A DNA stretch of 64,000 nucleotides, from positions 2,480,001 through 2,544,000 of the forward strand of contig NZ_CP175563.1 of assembly GCF_046097065.1 (NCBI RefSeq), written 5' to 3'. The stretch is from Syntrophus buswellii. GTDB taxonomy: Bacteria; Desulfobacterota; Syntrophia; Syntrophales; Syntrophaceae. The position numbers were made by a program, and so were the translations under genes. Below are positions 23,919-33,385 of this stretch, in pieces (positions within the stretch are counted from its first letter, which is position 1; the number at the start of each line of letters is the position of its first letter). The notes beneath the pieces are model-generated. The model searched no databases and was not told the DNA's origin. It worked only from the letters and a program-made list of their open reading frames with translations.

Positions 23919-26900
23919 ATGAAAGTTTTTCGCTCGCACGCACTTGTCTGCGGTGGTACCGGGTGCCACGCATCGGGCAGTATTGCCGTCAAGAAAGCCC
24001 TTATCGACGAGCTCAATAAGCGCAACCTGTCGGAAGAAATCAAGGTCGTGGAAACAGGCTGCAACGGATTCTGCGCCATGGGGCCCATCATGGTCGTCTA
24101 CCCCGAGGGTATCATCTATATGCAAATCAAGACGGAGGATGTCCCTGAACTCGTCGAAGAGCATTTTATCAAGGGACGCCCCGTGGAAAGACTCTTCTTC
24201 AAGGAACCGGGCAAGGAAGAGGGAATTCCCTCCATGCAGGACATTCCTTTCTTTGCCCTCCAGGATCTCCGCGTTCTGCGTAACCGCGGCCTCATCGACC
24301 CGGAAAACATCGAGGAGTATATCGCCCGGGACGGTTATGCCGGCATGGCCAAGGCCCTCACGGAACTGACGCCCGAACAGATCGTACAGGAAGTCCTCAC
24401 ATCCGGTCTGCGCGGCCGCGGCGGCGGAGGATTCCCGACGGGGCTCAAGTGGCAGTTCGCCCAGCGCTTCACAGGGGACACAAAGTATGTTCTCTGCAAC
24501 GCCGATGAGGGAGATCCCGGGGCGTTCATGGACCGCAGCGTTCTGGAGGCGGACCCCCACGCCGTTCTTGAGGGCATGGTGATCGCCGCCAAGGCGATCG
24601 GATCGAACAAGGGTTACATATACTGCCGCGCCGAATATCCCCTTGCCATCCAGCGCCTTAACGTGGCCCTTGCGCAGGCCCGCGAAATGGGCCTTCTGGG
24701 CAACAACATCCTGGATACCGGCTTTGATTTCGACATCGAGATCTACCAGGGCGCCGGCGCTTTCGTCTGCGGCGAGGAAACAGCCCTGATGACCTCCATC
24801 GAGGGCAAGCGCGGCATGCCGCGTCCGAGACCGCCCTTCCCCGCCGAGGCCGGCCTTTGGGGAAAACCCAGCGTGCTCAACAACGTGGAAACGCTGGCTA
24901 ATATCGGCCAGATCGTTCTGCGGGGCGGCGAATGGTACGCCAACGTGGGTACGGAAAAGTCCAAGGGGACGAAGGTTTTTGCGCTCACCGGCGACGTCAA
25001 CAATGTGGGTCTCGTGGAAGTTCCCATGGGCACAACCTTGGGAACCATCATCTATGACATCGGCAACGGGATCCCCGGCGGCAAGAAATTCAAGGCCGCA
25101 CAGCTCGGCGGTCCTTCCGGCGGCTGCATTCCCATCCAGCACCTCAACGCGTCCGTCGATTATGAGAAGGTGGCCGAACTGGGCGCCATCATGGGATCCG
25201 GCGGACTTATCGTCATGAACGAAGACAAGTGCGCCGTCGACATGGCGCGTTTCTTCATGGATTTCTGCAAGGAAGAATCCTGCGGGAAGTGCACTCCCTG
25301 CCGCGAAGGCACAAAGAGGATGCTCGAAATTCTCACCAACATCTGCAATGGAAAAGGGAAGGAAGGGGACATCGAACTTCTCGAGGAAATGGCCTACACG
25401 GTCAAGGATGCCGCCCTGTGCGGTCTGGGCCAGACGGCCCCCAATCCCCTGCTTTCCACCCTCAGGTATTTCCGGGATGAGTATGAGGAGCACATCCGCG
25501 ACAAAAAATGCCGCGCCGCTGTCTGTACAGCTCTTTTCAAGTCACCCTGCCAGCATACCTGTCCGATCGAGATGGACATTCCTTCCTACATTGCGCTCGT
25601 TCGCGCCGACCGGGTGGAGGATGCCTACAAGGTGCTGCTGAAAACAAACCCCTTCCCCTCAGCCTGCGGCCGCGTCTGCGACCACCAGTGCATGACCAAA
25701 TGCCGCCGGGGGACCCTGGATGAACCCGTTTCCATCAAGTACCTGAAGCGATACATTACGGATCAGGCACCTCGGCCTGACATCAAGCCTGTCAGCGTGA
25801 CACGGAAGGAAAAGATCGCCGTGATCGGGGCAGGCCCTGCCGGCCTGACCTGCGCCAGGGACCTTGCGCTGCGCGGTTACAGCGTCAAGGTATTTGAAGA
25901 GCTTCCCACTCCGGGCGGCATGCTCAGCTGGGGTATCCCCTCCTACCGGCTGCCCCGGGAAATTCTGAACAGGGAAATCGATGACATCCGGAAACTTGGA
26001 GTAGCTATTCAGTGCGGCGTTCGAGTCGGACGCGACATCTCCTGGGATGACGTGAACAGAGACTTTGATGTCGTTTACCTTGCACCGGGCGCCCACAAGA
26101 GCCAGAGAATGGGCATCGAGGGCGAGGACCTCAAGGGCGTCTGGGGCGGTGTTGAGTTCCTGCGCGATTTCAACATGAACGAAGCGGCCTGGACAAGCAG
26201 CCAGAAATCGCTGGGCGACCGGGTCGCCGTCATCGGCGGCGGCAATTCCGCCATCGACGCGGCGCGCACGGCACTGAGGCTCGGGGCTGACGTCACCATC
26301 CTCTATCGTCGCCTTCGGGAGGATATGCCCGCCGCCAAGGAGGAAATCGAAGCGGCCGAACACGAAGGAATCAAAATTGAGTACCTCGTCGCGCCTGTGC
26401 GGGTGATCGGATCAGACGGACAGACCACGGCGATCGAGTGCCAGAGGATGACCCTTGGGGATTTCGACTCCAGTGGACGCAAGCGCCCTGTCGTGATCGA
26501 GGGGTCCAATTTCACCCTTGCCGTGAACACCGTCATCGCCGCAATCGGCCAGACGCCTGATCTGACCTTTGTTCCCGAGGGAAGCAACGTTTCCGTCAAC
26601 AAATGGTCCTGTTTCGATGTAGCAGGCAACGGGTTCCGCTCCGGAACGACAAACCCGAAGTTTTTCGCCGGCGGGGACGCTGTCACAGGCCCCAGCACGG
26701 TCATCAAGGCAATCGCGGCAGGACACCAGGCCGCCGACGATATCGATGCCTCCATCCGGAAGAAGAATGGCGAACCGGCCTGGACGCCCCCGCCGGAAGA
26801 AGAAATCTCCATCCCCTTCGTCATGGATGAAGAAACGGTGGAATGCCCCATGGCAGCGATGCCTGAGATGGAATCATCTCTCCGGAAGTCGAATTTCCTG

Positions 26901-26978
26901 GAGGTCGAACTCGGATATGCCCGGGAGATCGCCATGAAAGAGGCGACCCGGTGCCTGCGCTGTGATGTGGAGCTCTGA
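23919..26978 (+). CDS. hydB: NuoF-like diaphorase fused to a GltD/NfnB-like NADPH flavoprotein
   Basis: A 1019-residue fusion. Residues 1-110 form a 2Fe-2S thioredoxin domain (CGGTGC and TGCNGFCAMGP). Residues about 140-520 are NuoF: GRGGGGFPTGLKW for FMN/NADH, GAGAFVCGEETALM, and the 4Fe-4S motif ESCGKCTPCREGT. In typical HydB a ferredoxin domain follows; here residues about 530-620 instead carry the two-cluster N-terminal domain of GltD (CQHTCPIEMDIPSYI, CGRVCDHQCMTKCRRG). Residues about 635-990 carry two dinucleotide folds, VIGAGPAGLTCARDL (FAD) and VIGGGNSAIDAARTALRLG with ILYRR, the latter typical of NADPH sites. A late CLRC is present. The complex may therefore link NAD(H), NADP(H), ferredoxin and H2. 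Confidence 0.93.
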   Translation: MKVFRSHALVCGGTGCHASGSIAVKKALIDELNKRNLSEEIKVVETGCNGFCAMGPIMVVYPEGIIYMQIKTEDVPELVEEHFIKGRPVERLFFKEPGKEEGIPSMQDIPFFALQDLRVLRNRGLIDPENIEEYIARDGYAGMAKALTELTPEQIVQEVLTSGLRGRGGGGFPTGLKWQFAQRFTGDTKYVLCNADEGDPGAFMDRSVLEADPHAVLEGMVIAAKAIGSNKGYIYCRAEYPLAIQRLNVALAQAREMGLLGNNILDTGFDFDIEIYQGAGAFVCGEETALMTSIEGKRGMPRPRPPFPAEAGLWGKPSVLNNVETLANIGQIVLRGGEWYANVGTEKSKGTKVFALTGDVNNVGLVEVPMGTTLGTIIYDIGNGIPGGKKFKAAQLGGPSGGCIPIQHLNASVDYEKVAELGAIMGSGGLIVMNEDKCAVDMARFFMDFCKEESCGKCTPCREGTKRMLEILTNICNGKGKEGDIELLEEMAYTVKDAALCGLGQTAPNPLLSTLRYFRDEYEEHIRDKKCRAAVCTALFKSPCQHTCPIEMDIPSYIALVRADRVEDAYKVLLKTNPFPSACGRVCDHQCMTKCRRGTLDEPVSIKYLKRYITDQAPRPDIKPVSVTRKEKIAVIGAGPAGLTCARDLALRGYSVKVFEELPTPGGMLSWGIPSYRLPREILNREIDDIRKLGVAIQCGVRVGRDISWDDVNRDFDVVYLAPGAHKSQRMGIEGEDLKGVWGGVEFLRDFNMNEAAWTSSQKSLGDRVAVIGGGNSAIDAARTALRLGADVTILYRRLREDMPAAKEEIEAAEHEGIKIEYLVAPVRVIGSDGQTTAIECQRMTLGDFDSSGRKRPVVIEGSNFTLAVNTVIAAIGQTPDLTFVPEGSNVSVNKWSCFDVAGNGFRSGTTNPKFFAGGDAVTGPSTVIKAIAAGHQAADDIDASIRKKNGEPAWTPPPEEEISIPFVMDEETVECPMAAMPEMESSLRKSNFLEVELGYAREIAMKEATRCLRCDVEL

Positions 26979-27002
26979 TCCTGAAATTTTAATGTTTCAG
27001 CA

Positions 27003-27042
27003 CTCCCTGCAGGAATGAGCCAAAGGGCCTGCCTGCAGGGAG
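27003..27042 (+). repeat. Stable hairpin between the diaphorase and hydrogenase genes
   Basis: CTCCCTGCAGG (27003-27013) and CCTGCAGGGAG (27032-27042) form an 11-base-pair perfect stem around an 18-base loop, 27 bases before the hydA start. No T tract follows. It may be an RNA processing or stability element that sets the ratio of the two subunits. Confidence 0.6.
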
Positions 27043-27069
27043 CGTCCCTTGATAGGAGAATAAAATTGT

Positions 27070-28896
27070 ATGGATTCCAATGAAATGTTAAACGTTACGA
27101 TAGACAACCAAAGTGTGCAAGTTGAACCTGGAACAACCATCCTGCAGGCGGCAAAGAAGCTGGGGATCAGGATTCCTACCCTTTGCGCCTACCAGGAGCT
27201 GGATCATTTTCCGGGCGCTTGCCGCGTCTGCGTCACGGAAGTCGACGGGATGAGAAGCCTTGTGGCTTCTTGTGTTTACCCGGTAGCGAACAACATGGTC
27301 GTGCGGACGAACACGGAGCGCGTGAGAACGGCGCGCCGCATGGTCGTCGAACTGCTTCTGTCCAATCATCCCACGGAATGCAACCACTGCGTCCGCAACG
27401 GAAATTGCGATCTTCAGAAGGTGGCCGAAATTACGGGAGTGAGGGAAGTGCGCTTCCCATACCCGGAATACCAGAGGGAAAGCATGATAGACATGTCGAG
27501 CCCATCCATTGTGCGCGACAGCCGCAAGTGCATCCAGTGCCACCGATGCGTCGCCGTTTGCGATAAGGTCCAGACCGTCAACGTCCTGACCCCGTCGTGG
27601 CGCGGCAGCGAAGTCAAGGTAGCGCCGGCCTTCAATCTTCCCCTGCTGGAGACCAACTGTATCGCCTGCGGGCAGTGCATCATGGTCTGCCCCGTGGGAG
27701 CCCTTTATGAGAAAGATGATGTGGATAAAGTCTGGAAGGCTCTCGAGGACCCGACAAAGCATGTCGTCGTTCAGGAGGCACCGGCAATCCGTGCGGCCCT
27801 GGGCGAGGAATTCGGAATGCCCCCCGGAAGCCTTGTAACTGGAAAAATGATCGCGGCCCTGAGGCGTCTTGGATTCGACAAGGTGTTCGACACGAACTTC
27901 GCTGCAGATCTCACCATTATGGAGGAGGGGACGGAGCTTCTGCACAGGGTCAAGACCGGCGGTGCCCTCCCGATGATCACCTCCTGCAGCCCAGGCTGGA
28001 TCAAGTTCTGTGAACACTTCTACCCGGATCTTCTTGATCACATTTCCACCTGCAAATCGCCCCAGCAGATGTTCGGGGCCATGGCCAAGACCTATTATGC
28101 CAGGACAGCAGGAGTCGACCCGAAAGACATGGTCGTCGTCTCGATCATGCCCTGTACGGCAAAGAAGTTTGAAGCCCAGCGGCCTGAGATGTGCGCATCG
28201 GGTTACCGGGACGTGGATTACGTTCTCACGACAAGAGAACTCGGCCGGATGATCAAGGAAGCGGGCATTGACTTTGTCAATCTGCCCGATGAAACCTTCG
28301 ACGCCCCCATGGGTGAGTATACCGGTGCGGCAACGATTTTCGGAGCCACGGGAGGAGTCATGGAAGCGGCGCTGAGGACCGTTTACGCCGTTGTAACGGG
28401 TGAGAACCTTCAGAGTCTCGACGTGACCCCCGTCCGCGGCCTGGATGGCGTTAAAGAAGCCGCTCTTGAGGTGGGGGAACTGGGAAAGGTCAAAGTGGCC
28501 GTTGCCCATGGAATGGCTAATGCCAGAAAAATCCTCGACAGGATCCGTTCCGGCGAGGCGGACTGGGCCTTCATCGAGTTCATGACCTGCCCCGGTGGCT
28601 GCATCGCCGGCGGCGGTGAGCCGATTCCGACGACAAACGAAATCCGTACACTGCGCTCCCAGGCGCTCTACGAAGATGACTCCGAGGTCCAGGAGCACCG
28701 GCAGTCACACGAGAACGCCTCAATCAGGAAGGCCTATGAGACCTTCCTGGGGCAGCCAAACGGAGAACTTTCACACAGGCTTCTTCACACCCACTACACA
28801 AAGCGGGGCACCGAACTTCCCCACAAGGATGTCAAGTTGGGCGGGACGGAGATGCCTGAACACCACGCAGAAAACTTGGAGCAGCGAGTTCACTGA
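27070..28896 (+). CDS. hydA: [FeFe] hydrogenase catalytic subunit
   Basis: A 608-residue enzyme that reduces protons or oxidises H2. Residues about 8-80 carry a plant-type 2Fe-2S domain (CAYQELDHFPGACRVC), then a His/Cys cluster segment (HPTECNHCVRNGNCDLQ) and a two-cluster ferredoxin domain (CIQCHRCVAVC, CIACGQCIMVCP). The three H-cluster loops are canonical: TSCSPGW, MPCTAKKFE and EFMTCPGGCIAGGG. A small-subunit-like tail of about 60 residues completes it. The domain order is that of the trimeric bifurcating type. The ATG at 27070 follows TAGGAG at a slightly long spacing. A strong terminator follows. Confidence 0.96.
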   Translation: MDSNEMLNVTIDNQSVQVEPGTTILQAAKKLGIRIPTLCAYQELDHFPGACRVCVTEVDGMRSLVASCVYPVANNMVVRTNTERVRTARRMVVELLLSNHPTECNHCVRNGNCDLQKVAEITGVREVRFPYPEYQRESMIDMSSPSIVRDSRKCIQCHRCVAVCDKVQTVNVLTPSWRGSEVKVAPAFNLPLLETNCIACGQCIMVCPVGALYEKDDVDKVWKALEDPTKHVVVQEAPAIRAALGEEFGMPPGSLVTGKMIAALRRLGFDKVFDTNFAADLTIMEEGTELLHRVKTGGALPMITSCSPGWIKFCEHFYPDLLDHISTCKSPQQMFGAMAKTYYARTAGVDPKDMVVVSIMPCTAKKFEAQRPEMCASGYRDVDYVLTTRELGRMIKEAGIDFVNLPDETFDAPMGEYTGAATIFGATGGVMEAALRTVYAVVTGENLQSLDVTPVRGLDGVKEAALEVGELGKVKVAVAHGMANARKILDRIRSGEADWAFIEFMTCPGGCIAGGGEPIPTTNEIRTLRSQALYEDDSEVQEHRQSHENASIRKAYETFLGQPNGELSHRLLHTHYTKRGTELPHKDVKLGGTEMPEHHAENLEQRVH

Positions 28897-28904
28897 TTCC
28901 AGGA

Positions 28905-28935
28905 GGGGGTTTGACCGTCCGGTCAAACCCCCTTT
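28905..28935 (+). terminator. Terminator of the [FeFe] hydrogenase operon
   Basis: GGGGGTTTGACC (28905-28916) pairs perfectly with GGTCAAACCCCC (28921-28932) around a GTCC loop, followed by TTT. It lies nine bases after the hydA stop. The T tract is short but the 12-base-pair stem is strong. Confidence 0.85.
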
Positions 28936-29360
28936 GGTTATTGCACGACAAAACCCGGAATTTTGGGAATCTGGAAGAATGGTTTATTCTATCCCCTTAT
29001 CTCTTCCTCTGCTGTCGATACGTTATTTCCGCACGCCGTACCCGCCTTTCATCCTTTTTCCCAGTTTAAGATTTCCGGTCCATGAACTGAATAAGAGAGC
29101 AAACCAGTGATCACAGCCCCGCTGACAGTTCGACAAATCCCCATGGAGTCATTTTCCAGGCTGATCCCGGTTTTTTTTGAACATGTTCAAAAGATCATCG
29201 ATCTTCCCGTTTGATGGTGCTTTTTTACCTCCCGATCATTTTTTTGGTTTAACCCATCCGTATAAGAGACGTTTTTGCCAAGTTCCGCATACTCTTCAAC
29301 ATGTCGCACAAAATGGGTTACCGCAGCTGAAGTTGAGTTTGAGGAGCATTGTCATAGTGA
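28936..29360. other. Intergenic stretch between the two hydrogenase operons
   Basis: About 425 bases, increasingly AT-rich toward the right. Short frames here (for example a plus-strand frame starting at 29177) show no protein-like make-up or ribosome site. I see no tRNA or other RNA gene. It separates the [FeFe] operon terminator from the Hox operon promoter. Confidence 0.6.
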
Positions 29361-29390
29361 TTGACATCTCTAATTTCCGAGTGTTATTAT
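29361..29390 (+). promoter_or_regulatory. Promoter of the Hox-type hydrogenase operon
   Basis: TTGACA (29361-29366) and TATTAT (29385-29390) lie 18 bases apart; together they match 11 of 12 consensus positions. The start site would be about 115 bases before the NuoG-like gene, leaving room for a leader. This is the best promoter match found in the window. Confidence 0.72.
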
Positions 29391-29511
29391 AAATTAATGA
29401 TAACTTTTTCTGTGAAAAGGCAATCAAATAATTCTTTGCGGGTTCCAGGCCGTTACGGTTTCCATTAAGCTTATCTAAGTAATCGCTGCATGATACAAGG
29501 AGGAGCATCAT

Positions 29512-31296
29512 ATGGTTAAAATAAGAATCACTATGAACGGCAGTGAAGTGCTTGCGCCGCAGGGCGTTACGATTCTTGATGCCGCGAAATCAGTGGGGAT
29601 CAACATTCCTACACTTTGTCATCACCCAAAACTCGAACCGATCGGTGCCTGCCGAATTTGCGTCGTTGAAGTGAAGGGACAGAGAAGCCTTGTAACGTCA
29701 TGCACGTTTCCGGTCTTTGAGGGCATGGAAGTCGAAACGGAATCTCCGAAAGTGGTGGCCGCCAGAAAGCTCATCCTGGACATGCTGTTTTCCGAGCGAA
29801 ACCACTACTGTCCGTTCTGCGAGATGAGCGGTGATTGTGAACTGCAAAACCTCGGATATCTCTATGGAATTGATCACTGGGTCTTTCCGACTTACACCCG
29901 GGCATTCCCCGTAGATTCCACCCGAACGTATTTCTTCATGGACCAGAACCGCTGCGTGTTGTGCCAGCGCTGTGTACGGGCCTGTAATGAACTTGTTGCC
30001 AACCACACCCTCGGGCTCAGTCAGCGCGGATCCCTGGCGATGGTCAGCGCAGACGCCAACATGCCTTTTTCCCAGTCCACCTGTATTTCCTGTGGCAACT
30101 GCCTGCAGTTTTGCCCCACGGGAACCCTTACCGACCGGCGCAGCTCTTTTATGGGACGCAGCAATCAGGCGGAGCGTGTTAAGAGCATCTGCAACCGGTG
30201 CAGCATCGGTTGCGGGACATCGATCATAACGCGGGGCGGCAACGTCCTGCGCATCGAAGGTGACTGGGGCTCACCGGTAAATGGCGGATTGCTCTGCAAA
30301 AGCGGCCGTTTTGAACCGCTCTATGACGAACGAAAGCGCCTTCTCCAGCCCATGATCCGCCGTGGGAAAAAGCTTGAGACGGCAAGCTGGGAAGAAGCCA
30401 TTGCAGGAATCGCCGACAAAATGGAAAATGCCAAGGCAACGGAGATAGGCTTGCTGATTTCGGGTGACGCAACCAACGAAGCGCTGTATCTAGCCAACCG
30501 CCTCTTCAAGGAAGGACTTAATGCCCAAAATGTGGGCCTCCTCTCCGGCGCATCCCCTGATTTGATGGCTCAGAAAACGGGCAACCTCAGCGACCTTTCA
30601 GGGAGCGACCTGATTCTTGTGGTTGGCGCAAATCCCGTTTCGGATCAGCCCGTCGCCTCCTTCCTGGTTAAGCGTCTCGTCGACAAAGGGACGCGGCTGA
30701 TCGTAGTCGATGACGGGCAAAACGGACTGTCCCCTGTTGCCGAAACCACCCTGAACATTGAAGACATCGGGAAAGCGATCGAGATCGCCGACACCGTGAA
30801 GAAGGTGGCCGTTCTCTATGGAAAGGATGTCACCGGGCAGGCGGCGCAGGCCCTCACAAGGCTCGCCGCAAAAGCCGTTTTCGTCTCCCTTGAACCGGGC
30901 GTCAATACGCGAGCTGCCGTGGCATTCGGGATGAATAACGGCTTCCAGCCAGCCTCGGCCAAGATCCTCTACACGATGTTGGGCGAGGCGGATTGGAATG
31001 GAGGAGATATCCTGAACACATTGGATCCAGACGCCTTCGTCATCCTCCAGGCCGGTTACGCCTCCCTGCTTACCGACAGGGCCGACGTGGTGCTTCCCTC
31101 TGCGATCTGGTCGGAGCGGTCCGGCTCCCTGACCAATACCGAAGGAATTGTACAGATGGCCAACCAGGCCGTGGAGCCCGAAGGAGAAGCCAAGCCTGAC
31201 TGGGAAATCCTCGCCATGCTGGGCGACAGACTGGGAAAAAACATCGGCGCATCCTTCGCTGATATCTCGGCCCGCGCCGCACAGGAATTGAAGTGA
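29512..31296 (+). CDS. NuoG/HoxU-like iron-sulfur subunit
   Basis: A 594-residue electron-transfer subunit. The N-terminal 220 residues match HoxU/NuoG: 2Fe-2S ligands (CHHPKLEPIGACRIC), the His/Cys segment CPFCEMSGDCELQNLGY, and a two-cluster ferredoxin domain (CVLCQRCVRAC, CISCGNCLQFCP). Then follows a 4Fe-4S motif of molybdopterin-oxidoreductase type (CNRCSIGC with a later GLLCKSGRF) and a shortened molybdopterin-fold domain, as in NuoG of complex I; no catalytic molybdenum ligand is evident. It is longer than ordinary HoxU. AAGGAGGAGCATCAT precedes the ATG. It begins an operon with hoxY and hoxH, so it probably wires the [NiFe] module to a diaphorase. Confidence 0.88.
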   Translation: MVKIRITMNGSEVLAPQGVTILDAAKSVGINIPTLCHHPKLEPIGACRICVVEVKGQRSLVTSCTFPVFEGMEVETESPKVVAARKLILDMLFSERNHYCPFCEMSGDCELQNLGYLYGIDHWVFPTYTRAFPVDSTRTYFFMDQNRCVLCQRCVRACNELVANHTLGLSQRGSLAMVSADANMPFSQSTCISCGNCLQFCPTGTLTDRRSSFMGRSNQAERVKSICNRCSIGCGTSIITRGGNVLRIEGDWGSPVNGGLLCKSGRFEPLYDERKRLLQPMIRRGKKLETASWEEAIAGIADKMENAKATEIGLLISGDATNEALYLANRLFKEGLNAQNVGLLSGASPDLMAQKTGNLSDLSGSDLILVVGANPVSDQPVASFLVKRLVDKGTRLIVVDDGQNGLSPVAETTLNIEDIGKAIEIADTVKKVAVLYGKDVTGQAAQALTRLAAKAVFVSLEPGVNTRAAVAFGMNNGFQPASAKILYTMLGEADWNGGDILNTLDPDAFVILQAGYASLLTDRADVVLPSAIWSERSGSLTNTEGIVQMANQAVEPEGEAKPDWEILAMLGDRLGKNIGASFADISARAAQELK

Positions 31297-31310
31297 AAGG
31301 AGACTGATCC

Positions 31311-31856
31311 ATGTCAAAGGTCAAGATTGCTACAGACTGGCTGGCCGGTTGCGCCGGATGTCACATGTCTTTTCTCGACATTGACGATCGCATCCTCAAG
31401 TTGATGGAGCTGGTGGAATTTACATCAAGCCCTATAACGGACCTGAAGCACCCTCCGAAGGAGGGTGTGACCGTGGGAATTCTCGAGGGCGCCATCTGCA
31501 ATACCCATAACGTGGAAGTCGCCAAGCAGATGCGCGAGCGATGCGAGATCCTTATCGCCCTGGGCGACTGCGCCACTTTCGGGGGCATTCCCGCCATGCG
31601 TAATCTCAGCGGAACGCAGGCGACATTAAAGCGTGCCTACCTGGAGACGGAAAGCACCGTTGATGGCCTCATTCCCGACTCCCCGGAACTCGGCATCCCT
31701 CTCGATGAAGTGGTTGGTGTCGACAAGGTGGTAAAGGTTGATCTGTTCATCCCCGGGTGCCCTCCGAGTGCCGATGCGATATTCTATGCCCTGTCGGAAC
31801 TGCTCGCGGGGCGCACGCCTGTTGTCCTTCCGCCCCAATACTTCAAGTATGACTAA
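31311..31856 (+). CDS. hoxY: Hox-type [NiFe] hydrogenase small subunit
   Basis: A 181-residue small subunit carrying the proximal 4Fe-4S cluster. Ligand motifs are WLAGCAGCHMSFLDIDD at the start, LEGAICNTHN, LIALGDCATFGG and IPGCPPSADAIF. This is the short form without a signal peptide or extra clusters, as in cytoplasmic group 3d enzymes. AAAGGAGACTGATCC precedes the ATG. It lies 14 bases after the NuoG-like gene and 12 bases before hoxH. Confidence 0.95.
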   Translation: MSKVKIATDWLAGCAGCHMSFLDIDDRILKLMELVEFTSSPITDLKHPPKEGVTVGILEGAICNTHNVEVAKQMRERCEILIALGDCATFGGIPAMRNLSGTQATLKRAYLETESTVDGLIPDSPELGIPLDEVVGVDKVVKVDLFIPGCPPSADAIFYALSELLAGRTPVVLPPQYFKYD

Positions 31857-31868
31857 AGGAGAACAACC

Positions 31869-33302
31869 ATGAGCGCTCGCAAAATAACCATTGAACCCGT
31901 GACGAGAATCGAGGGCCACGGGCGTATAACGATTCATCTGAACGAACAGGGAGAGGTTGAGGAGACTTTTTTCCATGTGGACGAGTTCCGCGGATTGGAG
32001 AAGTTCACGGAAGGGCGTCCTTATCTTGAGATGCCGCAGATCACCCAGCGCATCTGCGGCATCTGCCCCGTAAGCCATCACCTGGCGGCCGCCAAGGCCT
32101 GCGATGCCGTTGCCCGGGTGGAACCGCCGCGGCCGGCAAATCTACTGCGCGAGCTGATGCACATGGGCCAGATCATCCAGTCACACGGGATGCACTTTTT
32201 CCATCTAGCGGCACCGGATCTCATCCTGGGTTTCGATGCCGATCCTGCGGAGCGCAACGTCTTCGGGATCGTCAAGGCCAACCCCGAGCTGGCGATCAAG
32301 GCCGTCAATCTGCGCCGCTATGGCCAGCAGATCATCGAAAGGCTTGGGGGAGGCAAACGTGTTCACCCCAATTTCGCTGTCCCCGGCGGGGTTAACGCAC
32401 CGCTCAGTATGCAGGACCGTGACGCCATCGCCTCCGAACTTGATGACATGATTGAAATCGGAAAAATCGCCATCGGCATCGCCCGTGGCTGGCTCGAGTC
32501 CAACAAGGCCCTGGCCGACACCTTCGCTTCCTTCCCCTCCAACTACATGGGGCTTGTTGATGAGAAAGGCGGCATGCAGCTCTACGACGGTGAAATCCGC
32601 ATAAAGGATGCGAAGGGGGAATACCTCGCCCAGTTTGAGGACGTTGCTTACCTTTCGCACATCGCCGAACACGTGGAACCCTGGTCTTTTCTAAAGCACC
32701 CTTATTACAGGAAGCAGGGCTTCCCCCAGGGTTTCTATCGAGTCGGCCCTCTGGGGCGCATGAATGTGATTGACGAGATCGGAACGCCCATGGCCAACGA
32801 GGAGTTCCGTCACTTCCGGACGATCAACGGCGGCAGGCCTGTCGAAGGATCCCTCTATTATCATTACGCCCGGATGATCGAAGTCCTGAGCAGTCTCGAA
32901 CGTATCGGTCAGCTGCTCGACGACCCGGATATTATGTCCAGGGACGTTCGGACCTATCCGACGAAGCTGAATATTCCCGGCCAGGGAGTGGGCGTCATCG
33001 AAGCCCCCCGCGGGACCCTGATCCACGACTACAGCACCGACGAAAACGGACTCTTGACAAGGGTGAACCTCATTGTGGCCACGGGCCACAACAACTGGGC
33101 CATGCATACGGCCTCCGGAGCCGTGGCGAAGGCCTTTGTGAAAGGCAACGAACTTACGGAGGGCATGCTCAACAGGGTCGAGGCCGCCATCCGCTGCTAC
33201 GATCCATGCCTTTCCTGCTCCACCCATGCGATCGGCAAGATGCCCCTCGAGGTATCGCTGATCGCTGCGGATGGAACTGTGCTGGACCGCATCGCACGTT
33301 GA
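31869..33302 (+). CDS. hoxH: Hox-type [NiFe] hydrogenase large subunit
   Basis: A 477-residue catalytic subunit. The four nickel-binding cysteines are visible in RICGICPVSHH (N-terminal pair) and DPCLSCSTHA (C-terminal pair). About 23 residues follow the last motif and would be removed by a specific protease after metal insertion. The N-terminal EPVTRIEGHGRITIHL is typical of HoxH. AAAGGAGAACAACC gives a strong ribosome site. The next gene encodes a matching protease. No hoxF or hoxE follows, which is unusual for the NAD-linked type. Confidence 0.96.
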   Translation: MSARKITIEPVTRIEGHGRITIHLNEQGEVEETFFHVDEFRGLEKFTEGRPYLEMPQITQRICGICPVSHHLAAAKACDAVARVEPPRPANLLRELMHMGQIIQSHGMHFFHLAAPDLILGFDADPAERNVFGIVKANPELAIKAVNLRRYGQQIIERLGGGKRVHPNFAVPGGVNAPLSMQDRDAIASELDDMIEIGKIAIGIARGWLESNKALADTFASFPSNYMGLVDEKGGMQLYDGEIRIKDAKGEYLAQFEDVAYLSHIAEHVEPWSFLKHPYYRKQGFPQGFYRVGPLGRMNVIDEIGTPMANEEFRHFRTINGGRPVEGSLYYHYARMIEVLSSLERIGQLLDDPDIMSRDVRTYPTKLNIPGQGVGVIEAPRGTLIHDYSTDENGLLTRVNLIVATGHNNWAMHTASGAVAKAFVKGNELTEGMLNRVEAAIRCYDPCLSCSTHAIGKMPLEVSLIAADGTVLDRIAR

Positions 33303-33385
33303 TGCGCAAATCATACGATGAAGAAGAGAAGCGGGGAACGGATTATTTCCCCCCTTCCCTTCTTTCGCCTTCCGAAGAGATTCCA

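Noticed and set aside
23916..25493. 525-residue minus-strand frame opposite the NuoF-like gene
   Set aside because: Shadow of the plus-strand coding sequence; rich in His, Asp and Gly with no recognisable domain.
27088..28698. 536-residue minus-strand frame opposite hydA
   Set aside because: Antisense to a hydrogenase gene with all motifs intact; no independent support.
29177..29392. 71-residue plus-strand frame between the hydrogenase operons
   Set aside because: No ribosome site, no protein-like pattern, and it overlaps the best promoter in the window.
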